From: an uncultured Schaedlerella sp.
GTDB lineage: Bacteria; Bacillota; Clostridia; Lachnospirales; Lachnospiraceae
DNA: 57,254 bases
Assembly (NCBI GenBank): GCA_934435195.1
Contig: CAKSAJ010000020.1
Location: 1 to 57,254 of the forward strand
Direction: 5' to 3'
A program made the translations under genes and the position numbers. Of this stretch, positions 52,067 to 57,254 are shown piece after piece. Under the pieces are notes generated by a model. It ran no database searches. It saw nothing but the letters and a program-made list of their open reading frames with translations, and was not told where the DNA came from. Numbering within the stretch: position 1 is the stretch's first letter; the number at the start of each line of letters is the position of its first letter.

Positions 52067-52084
52067 GTTACTGTGAACAGTAAC
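52067..52084. repeat. Perfect dyad GTTACTG-TGAA-CAGTAAC
   Basis: An 18-base palindrome with a 4-base loop, lying 40 bases upstream of the M28 promoter -35. It could be an operator or a short extragenic repeat. It shares the GTTA/TAAC ends and ACTGTGAA word with the dyad at 29509-29539. Confidence 0.55.
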
Positions 52085-52109
52085 CTGTCAAATACTCCCT
52101 GCAATAGCA

Positions 52110-52143
52110 AGAGGCACCCAGACGTTTCCGCCGGGATGCCTCT
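52110..52143. terminator. Terminator of ptsI
   Basis: AGAGGCA (52110-52116) pairs with TGCCTCT (52137-52143), extended by CCC/GGG. It follows the ptsI stop by about 27 bases. Confidence 0.75.
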
Positions 52144-52169
52144 ATATTTATATGAGCTACCATATAACC

Positions 52170-53792
52170 TTATTTTGTCTCTCCGTCATATTCTCTGATT
52201 TTCTGTCTTACAGGATAGATAAATGTTGGAGATACTGACAATTCATCTACACCCATCTCCATAAATCTGTCTGTAAGTTCCAGATCTGCTCCAAGTTCTC
52301 CGCAGATTCCAGCCCAGATTCCGGCCTTATGAGCATTTTCAACAACCATCTGAATCATTCTTAAAACTGCTTCATGATGAGGATTATAGAACTCATCCAA
52401 TTTTGCATTCTGACGGTCAATTGCCAGTGTATACTGTGTTAAATCGTTTGTACCAATACTAAAGAAATCAACTTCCTTTGCAAGCAGATCACTTAAAATT
52501 ACTGCTGCAGGTGTCTCGATCATAATTCCCTGTTCTACCTCGCCATGTGGAATTCCGGCTTCATCCAGCTCTGCCTTTACTTCTTCCATAATAGCTTTAA
52601 TCTTACGGACCTCTTCAACAGAAATGATCATTGGATACATCACTGCGATGTTACCAAATGCACTTGCTCTTAAAAGTGCACGCAACTGTGTCTTAAAGAT
52701 TTCCGGTCTTGTCAGACAGATACGGATCGCACGAAGTCCCATTGCCGGGTTCTCTTCTTTATCTAACTCAAAATAATCTACCTGTTTATCCGCTCCGATA
52801 TCCAGTGTACGAATAATAACCTTCTTACCTGCCATCGTCTCTGCTACCATCTTGTAAGCCTTAAACTGTTCCTCTTCTGATGGATATGTATCAGACTCAA
52901 GGTAAAGGAATTCGCTTCGGAATAATCCGATTCCGCCGGCATCATTTTCCATTGCAGACGGAAGATCTGATACAGAACCAATATTTGCAAAAAGCTTGAT
53001 TGCTTTTCCGCTCTTTGTCACAGTCGGTTTGCCCTTCTGTTCTGCAAGAAGGCGTCTTCTTTCCTGCTGTTCTGCCTGTTTTGCCTGATAATCTGCCAGC
53101 ACATCCTCTTCTGGTTCAAGGATAAATTTACCACTGAATCCATCAATGATCGCCAGTTTTCCATTCCACTCTTCTTTAATATCTACCTGAATCAGAGCAG
53201 GAATATTCATTGTTCTTGCAAGAATTGCTGTATGAGAATTAGAAGATCCAAGTCTTGTAACAAAACCAAGTAATTTACTCTTGTCCATCTGAACCGTCTC
53301 ACTAGGTGCAAGATCCTCTGCAACAATAATAGATGGCTCATCAGACACTTTTGCTTCTCCGATTCCCATCAAAATATTAATGATACGTTCGGAAATATCT
53401 TTCACATCCACAGCTCTTGCCTGGAAATATTCATCATCCATTGCTGCAAACATTGTTGAAAAATTGTCTCCTGTAGTAGCCACTGCGTACTCTGCATTAA
53501 GTCCCTGGCTAGTAATAATATTTTTAACAGAATCATTGTAATCATCGTCTTCCAACATCATCTGATGTACTTCAAAAATCTGTGCTTCAGATTCGCCCAC
53601 TTCTTTGAGGGCTTTCTCATACAATGCTCCCAACTGTTCAATTGCTGTTGCCAATGCTGCTTCATAGCGTGCAATTTCAGCTTCTGTATCCTCAACTTTT
53701 GTACGTTTTACCTGTTTCTGCTCTTTTGCAAAAAACGAAATCGGACCGATTGCAATTCCACCGAAAATAGCTTTTCCCTGAATAATTTCCAT
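52170..53792 (-). CDS. ptsI: PTS enzyme I
   Basis: Phosphoenolpyruvate-protein phosphotransferase, the first phosphoryl carrier of the sugar PTS, 540 aa. The active-site His is in RLGSSNSHTAILARTMNIP; the usual GGxxSH reads GSSNSH here. The PEP-binding C-terminal barrel has GIGLFRSEFLYL, ADKQVDYFELDKEENPAMGLRAIR and FFSIGTNDLTQYTLAIDR. It receives phosphate from PEP and passes it to HPr, encoded 106 bases upstream. Confidence 0.97.
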   Translation of the reverse strand: MEIIQGKAIFGGIAIGPISFFAKEQKQVKRTKVEDTEAEIARYEAALATAIEQLGALYEKALKEVGESEAQIFEVHQMMLEDDDYNDSVKNIITSQGLNAEYAVATTGDNFSTMFAAMDDEYFQARAVDVKDISERIINILMGIGEAKVSDEPSIIVAEDLAPSETVQMDKSKLLGFVTRLGSSNSHTAILARTMNIPALIQVDIKEEWNGKLAIIDGFSGKFILEPEEDVLADYQAKQAEQQERRRLLAEQKGKPTVTKSGKAIKLFANIGSVSDLPSAMENDAGGIGLFRSEFLYLESDTYPSEEEQFKAYKMVAETMAGKKVIIRTLDIGADKQVDYFELDKEENPAMGLRAIRICLTRPEIFKTQLRALLRASAFGNIAVMYPMIISVEEVRKIKAIMEEVKAELDEAGIPHGEVEQGIMIETPAAVILSDLLAKEVDFFSIGTNDLTQYTLAIDRQNAKLDEFYNPHHEAVLRMIQMVVENAHKAGIWAGICGELGADLELTDRFMEMGVDELSVSPTFIYPVRQKIREYDGETK

Positions 53793-53834
53793 AATGACCC
53801 CGCCTTAACTTAATAATAAACTAATAATAAATTT

Positions 53835-53875
53835 ATAACTGTCCGGCACATTCTATTTCTGTACCGAACAGTTAT
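53835..53875 (-). terminator. Hairpin between ptsH and ptsI
   Basis: ATAACTGT and ACAGTTAT close a stem with inner CGG/CCG pairs; AT-rich sequence follows on the minus strand. It may act as a partial terminator or an RNA end protector, giving more HPr than enzyme I. Confidence 0.6.
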
Positions 53876-53898
53876 TCAAATGCTTCTTATTCTTCTAA

Positions 53899-54156
53899 TT
53901 ACAGATTTTCTTTGAAGAATGCTTCTAATTCTGTAGCTGCTGCATCAGCATTATCGCCTTCAACAGTTACTTCAACTTCCATATCTTTCATAACTCCCAT
54001 AGCCATGATTGCCATGATCTTTGTAGCATCTGCTGTTTTTCCATTGCATGCAAGTGTAATTTTTGCTCCAAGCTCTTTTGCTTTCTTAACCAGAAGTCCT
54101 GCTGGTCTTGCGTGAAGTCCTACCTCATCTGTGATTACATAAGTAAATTTTGCCAT
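53899..54156 (-). CDS. ptsH: HPr-family phosphocarrier protein
   Basis: Small phosphocarrier between enzyme I and sugar-specific enzymes II, 85 aa. The active His15 is in VGLHARPAGLL. The regulatory Ser46 of classic Firmicute HPr is Lys46 here (DATKIMAIM), so HPr kinase control at that position is not expected; I recall similar HPr proteins in other Lachnospiraceae. The gene lies between the IIB gene and ptsI and has GGAGG upstream. Confidence 0.95.
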   Translation of the reverse strand: MAKFTYVITDEVGLHARPAGLLVKKAKELGAKITLACNGKTADATKIMAIMAMGVMKDMEVEVTVEGDNADAAATELEAFFKENL

Positions 54157-54174
54157 TGTTTTGTCCTCCTCTTA

Positions 54175-54486
54175 TTATCTTTCTTTTATCATATTTAATG
54201 CTGTTTTTAACACTGCCTCTGCATCCATCGATGCATAAGCCTGAGAGTCGATTACCGCAATTGGGGTTCCGGTCGATTCGAACTGTTCTTTCAGGACATC
54301 ATACTTATATCTGACCTGTGGCCCAAAAAGCAATACATCGGTTGGCTTGTCATACTTTTGAAATGCAAACTCTGCCATCGCATGAATCTCTACTTCTATA
54401 TTCTGCTCTGTCGCTATCCTTCTCATCTTATTAACCATGAGACTGGTAGACATTCCAGCGTTACAAAGTAATGTAATGTACTTCAT
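54175..54486 (-). CDS. PTS cellobiose/lactose-type IIB component
   Basis: A 103-residue cytoplasmic phosphocarrier that would pass phosphate from a IIA protein to sugar in the IIC channel. The active Cys8 is in LLCNAGMSTSLMV; LLFGPQVRYKYDVLKEQ is typical of the lactose/cellobiose family. No IIA or IIC gene is in the window, so it is an orphan here. It stands 18 bases before ptsH, an uncommon arrangement. It may serve a transporter elsewhere or act in regulation with the adjacent PRD protein. Confidence 0.9.
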   Translation of the reverse strand: MKYITLLCNAGMSTSLMVNKMRRIATEQNIEVEIHAMAEFAFQKYDKPTDVLLFGPQVRYKYDVLKEQFESTGTPIAVIDSQAYASMDAEAVLKTALNMIKER

Positions 54487-54512
54487 ATCGTTTCCTCTCT
54501 CTCTTAATCCCT

Positions 54513-54542
54513 ACTTTACCATTCCTTTACATAAAACTCCAA
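54513..54542 (-). promoter_or_regulatory. Possible promoter for IIB-ptsH-ptsI
   Basis: TTGGAG (54542-54537), 18-base spacer, TAAAGT (54518-54513) on the minus strand, just downstream of the regulator's terminator. The match is moderate. Confidence 0.4.
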
Positions 54543-54552
54543 CGAAAAAAAA

Positions 54553-54569
54553 GCCACATTTAATGTGGC
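54553..54569. terminator. Terminator of the PRD regulator gene
   Basis: GCCACAT-TTA-ATGTGGC with runs of A and T on both sides; on the minus strand it is followed by eight T. It separates the regulator from the IIB gene. Confidence 0.85.
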
Positions 54570-54627
54570 AATTTTTGTGTTACTATTCTAACCCGGATGT
54601 TAAAAAATATAACCAGACCAGACATTT

Positions 54628-56541
54628 TTATTTTTTCAGCATTCCAATTAAAGAGTCAAATGTTCTTCTATGTATAAGCTCTGAAATATCTTCTGTTCGC
54701 AGCAATAAATCCGTAGTTGCTTCATAAAATTTCTGAATATCCGGATCTTCCTCACTTCCTATCAGAGTCAAAATAATTATTTGCACTTGTTCTCTATTCC
54801 AGATTATCGGCTTTTCTAATATAGCTACCGCCACTAATGTAGTTTCCAAAAATACTTTATCCGGATGCGGGATTGCAACCAGATTGCCATAATCTGTCGG
54901 AGACAATTCTTCTCTGCTTAATACAGATGCAAATAGTTCGGCTGCAGATACAACATTTCCCCATATCGTATTCTTTCTCGTAGCCATCTCCACACGGCCA
55001 CATAATTTTGCCAGCACTTCATCTCTTGTTGTTCCGTGAATATCTGTAAAAAATAATTCCGGCCGGTAATATTTTCTCAAAAACTCTTTGCTTTCCTGCT
55101 CAAACAACTTTCTGACCGCTGTAATATCACTCTCTTTTAAGAAAGAACTCACTTCCAGAATCGGCACCGGCACATATGTCTGAATCGGAACAGTTGTAAA
55201 AACATAATCTACTTTTGAAAAATCAAATGTTTCCACTTCATACAGATTGCATACATATATTTCCTTGATATTTTCTTTGAACTCCTGGCTATATCGGTAT
55301 TTCAAAAGCTGGGAACTGCTCCGACCCGAAGCACATACGATTAAAATAGAATATTTCTTCTTGTCACTCTCCCTCTGTTCAAGAGCCAGTTCAAAAATCT
55401 CAGCCAGTTCGCCTATTTCATCCTCGGAAATATCACATTCATAGTATTCTTTCAAAATAGATGACACTTGAGATGCGACTGTATATGCAAAAATATAATT
55501 CTTTTTAATTTCTTCCAACATCGGATTTCTTAAAAAAATATGATACTTCAATCGAATACTAAGCGGAACCAGATGTTGGTTCAATTCCATACGCAGCCCC
55601 AGATTGTTGCGAAAATCAATTTGGAACTCTCTGTAGACCATATTCAGCATCTGATCTACAAGCTCATCCATCTCGCTTTGCATCACAAAATTGTCTTGCT
55701 GCTGCCCTTCCTTCACAATACCTTTTCCCGCCAATTGCAACAACAGATACTCCTGCTCCACTTTTGGAAATGTCACATGATACTCTTCCTCAATAAACTC
55801 TGCCAGCTCTTTGATAAACTCTGCCTCGGCCTGTCCTGTTTTCAGACCCTGCATCTCCTCCACAAATTGTCCCTGACGGATTCTTCGAATTGCAATATAA
55901 ATATGTTCAATAAAATCATTATATGCAATTTCCGAAAATTCTATTCCGTACTTTTGCATACACTGGTAGACGTGTTTGCCAAGTGACTGAATCTCCTGCG
56001 TCTGATAAATTCTTCCAACGCCTTCTAAACCGTCCTTTTTAACAAACACATCCATCATACATTGACGGATATCAAATTCTCGTCCCTTAACCTTAATTCC
56101 ATAGTTCGGTTTCTTATCTATAGTAATATGATATTTTTGATAAACTTCCTCTACCTGACGAAGCGAATTCGTAAGAGTTCCTTTCGAAATGTAAAGAAAC
56201 TCACATAAATTCTCAGACTTTACATAATCCTTCTGATTCAACAAATATGCAAGTAAATAATGAATACGTTCCCTTGATGTTGCCGGAATTTGTCCTTCAT
56301 CATGAACCTTGCTTTTCAAAAGAACCTCTATCTGTTCTTTTTCTTCCTTATTCAAATAATATCCATAACGTGGCTTTGAAGAAATCGCCACATCATATTG
56401 CGTCAGCTGTGAATTTAACTCTTTAATTCTGGTTCTCACCGTTTTTACACCAATACCGAGCTTTTCTGACAATTCTGTTGCTGTCATATATTCCGCTTTT
56501 ACTAATAAATGTAAAATCTTCTGTTCCTGTGAATTGAACAT
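54628..56541 (-). CDS. LicR/ManR-type PRD transcriptional regulator
   Basis: A 637-residue PTS-controlled transcription activator. Domains in order: two helix-turn-helix units (about 1-140, EYMTATELSEKLGIGVKTVRTRIKELN and ENLCEFLYISKGTLTNSLRQVEE), two PRD domains (about 170-390; the second has the LNQHLVPLSIRLKY signature His), a IIB-like domain with Cys in SILIVCASGRSSSQLLKY, and a IIA-like domain with the phospho-His in LVAIPHPDKVFLETTLVAVAIL. The start at 56541 is set by AGGAG 7 bases upstream. Known for the family: phosphorylation by PTS proteins tunes activity. The divergent repeat RNA is its only close target candidate here. Confidence 0.93.
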   Translation of the reverse strand: MFNSQEQKILHLLVKAEYMTATELSEKLGIGVKTVRTRIKELNSQLTQYDVAISSKPRYGYYLNKEEKEQIEVLLKSKVHDEGQIPATSRERIHYLLAYLLNQKDYVKSENLCEFLYISKGTLTNSLRQVEEVYQKYHITIDKKPNYGIKVKGREFDIRQCMMDVFVKKDGLEGVGRIYQTQEIQSLGKHVYQCMQKYGIEFSEIAYNDFIEHIYIAIRRIRQGQFVEEMQGLKTGQAEAEFIKELAEFIEEEYHVTFPKVEQEYLLLQLAGKGIVKEGQQQDNFVMQSEMDELVDQMLNMVYREFQIDFRNNLGLRMELNQHLVPLSIRLKYHIFLRNPMLEEIKKNYIFAYTVASQVSSILKEYYECDISEDEIGELAEIFELALEQRESDKKKYSILIVCASGRSSSQLLKYRYSQEFKENIKEIYVCNLYEVETFDFSKVDYVFTTVPIQTYVPVPILEVSSFLKESDITAVRKLFEQESKEFLRKYYRPELFFTDIHGTTRDEVLAKLCGRVEMATRKNTIWGNVVSAAELFASVLSREELSPTDYGNLVAIPHPDKVFLETTLVAVAILEKPIIWNREQVQIIILTLIGSEEDPDIQKFYEATTDLLLRTEDISELIHRRTFDSLIGMLKK

Positions 56542-56683
56542 CTTCTGACTCCTTTCGCAACGATTTCCTTGCATATTCTAATTGTAACATACTTTCACCT
56601 TGTTTTTTAAATCTGTTTTTTATCTGTTTTCTTTTTAATTATCTGTTAATTTAAATATTTTTAATATTTTTTCTGATTTCCTA

Positions 56684-56712
56684 TTGACTTTTCCCGCATA
56701 GTAAGATATTAT
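56684..56712 (+). promoter_or_regulatory. Promoter of the repeat RNA
   Basis: TTGACT (56684-56689), 17-base spacer, TATTAT (56707-56712) on the plus strand. The predicted start is near 56719. It faces away from the PRD regulator gene. Confidence 0.78.
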
Positions 56713-56781
56713 AAAGACAACAAAACAAGGAGAACAAAAAACTCCTAAGAAAATAAATCTTATTTAAAGATAAAATTTAAA

Positions 56782-57121
56782 GAAAGAGGTACGGACCACC
56801 AGAAAGAGTAATTTAAAAACAGACACAATATTAATGAAAGAGAGGTAAAGTCCAATGGGACAGACATAGAAACCAATATTTAATTTAATGAAAGAGGTAA
56901 AATCCAATGGGACGTTAAATAAAATATTCGAATACAAATTTAACGAAAGAGGTAGAATCCAATGGGATACTAAATAAAAACTGAATATCCAAATACGTGA
57001 AAGAGGTAAAATCCAATGGGAAATTAAAATAAAATACCATAAGAATACTATTTGAGATAATAGTTTTAAATAGATATCAAATAAATAAGGAGGACAACAT
57101 CCGATGGATGAAATAATTTAA
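56782..57121 (+). repeat. Tandem array, period about 54 bases, core GAAAGAGGTAAAATCCAATG
   Basis: GAGG motifs start at 56786, 56842, 56894, 56949, 57003 and 57090, spaced 56, 52, 55, 54 and 87 bases. Units 1-4 have the core AAAGAGGT(A/G)...TCCAATGGGA; unit 0 is degenerate and unit 5 divergent. In each of units 1-5 an ATG stands about 9 bases after the purine motif and a stop follows: MGQT (56855-56869), MGR (56907-56918), MGY (56962-56973), MGN (57016-57027), MDEII (57104-57121). TCC/GGA arms fold the ATG into a hairpin loop. Confidence 0.85.
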
Positions 57122-57161
57122 AGTCCACTGTACTACAATTATTATGATAGTGCAGTGGATT
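57122..57161 (+). terminator. Terminator-like hairpin ending the repeat RNA
   Basis: AGTCCACTG (57122-57130) pairs with CAGTGGATT (57153-57161), with an inner ACTA/TAGT stem. U-rich sequence follows (TTAGTTTGTTCTTTTTT). Confidence 0.7.
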
Positions 57162-57219
57162 TTAGTTTGTTCTTTTTTGAGTTTGTCAAGCAAAGTGTGT
57201 AAATTTTTTGATTTTTTAT

Positions 57220-57241
57220 CGGCGGTCAAATTAGACCGCCG
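57220..57241. terminator. GC-rich hairpin at the right edge
   Basis: CGGCGGTC (57220-57227) pairs with GACCGCCG (57234-57241), loop AAATTA, followed by ATTTT on the plus strand. It may be a second terminator for the repeat RNA or belong to a gene beyond the window. Confidence 0.6.
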
Positions 57242-57254
57242 ATTTTGCATTATT

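Larger units (their letters stand above)
56719..57175 (+). ncRNA. Candidate RNA with tandem start-stop hairpin units
   Basis: About 450 bases between a good promoter and a terminator-like hairpin, with no ordinary gene. It contains the repeat array at 56782-57121. GGAG...CTCC near 56729-56746 may form a small 5' hairpin. I do not recognise the RNA family. It might be a stand-alone RNA or the leader of a gene beyond the right edge. A frame from ATG 56888 could encode 29 residues across two units, but it lacks a ribosome site of its own. Confidence 0.6.

Noticed and set aside
56888..56977. 29-residue peptide read through two repeat units (starts MKEVKSNGTLNKIF)
   Set aside because: It has no ribosome site before its ATG, and the same frame is broken by stops in units 1, 3 and 4. 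The apparent peptide similarity follows from the DNA repeat.
56782..57027. CRISPR array (24-base repeats, about 30-base spacers)
   Set aside because: Repeats vary between copies, spacers are all AT-rich and similar in style, each unit carries a ribosome site, ATG and stop, and no cas gene is in the window.

Overview
This window looks like a chromosomal segment of a Gram-positive gut anaerobe of the family Lachnospiraceae (Ruminococcus gnavus/torques/Dorea-like). I infer this from low GC, strong AGGAGG-type ribosome binding sites, a large Alu-domain SRP RNA, an S-box before metK, a complete V-type ATPase operon near a complete F-type operon, and small proteins I recognise from this family (DUF6145-, DUF6128- and DUF6472-like). 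No phage, insertion sequence, integrase, rRNA gene or CRISPR-Cas system was seen. Nearly all genes lie on the minus strand; the SRP RNA, one DUF6128-like gene and an unusual repeat RNA at the right edge are on the plus strand.

Layout by region. 1-5.4 kb: a palindrome-rich 3' region, lysS (with a C-terminal tRNA-binding domain), greA, dusB, a DUF6145-like gene and birA. 5.4-11.2 kb: argF at the head of the argF-birA-DUF6145-dusB group, then an operon of sensor kinase, response regulator, TrkH, TrkA and an rRNA methyltransferase. 11.2-15.4 kb: metK under a SAM riboswitch, murA, a shikimate-kinase-like gene and a small unknown gene. 15.4-24.2 kb: V-type ATPase operon H-I-K-E-C-F-A-B-D. 24.4-31.3 kb: trmL, an aminotransferase, an Lrp/AsnC regulator, a PurM-like protein, a VanW protein, a 33-residue membrane protein and a B12-binding radical SAM protein. 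31.4-34.2 kb: SRP RNA, tadA, a DUF6128-like gene and an acidic helix-turn-helix protein. 34.3-38.9 kb: glnK-amtB with hairpin-rich leaders, a VanY-like carboxypeptidase and a GGDEF/EAL protein. 39.0-45.5 kb: F-type ATP synthase operon atpBEFHAGDC. 45.9-52.0 kb: cutC, a DUF6472-like gene, maf, an M20 amidohydrolase, a GNAT acetyltransferase and an M28 peptidase, apparently one operon. 52.1-56.5 kb: ptsI, ptsH, a lone cellobiose-type PTS IIB and a LicR/ManR-type PRD regulator.

The most unusual object is at 56.7-57.17 kb. Divergent from the PRD regulator, a good promoter (TTGACT-17-TATTAT) is followed by a tandem array with a period of about 54 bases. Each of four full copies carries a purine-rich Shine-Dalgarno-like motif, then a small hairpin whose loop contains an AUG, then a stop codon three or four codons later (MGQT, MGR, MGY, MGN). 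A divergent last unit encodes MDEII, and a terminator-like hairpin follows. Some hairpin stems show paired base changes between copies. I do not recognise this RNA; a ribosome- or tRNA-titrating minigene array, or a protein-binding sponge RNA, are the leading guesses.

Gene co-operation visible here: two rotary ATPases whose ring residues suggest different coupling ions; potassium uptake co-transcribed with a two-component system; ammonium uptake with its PII regulator; PTS general proteins with a PTS-controlled regulator; and SAM synthesis under a SAM-sensing switch.
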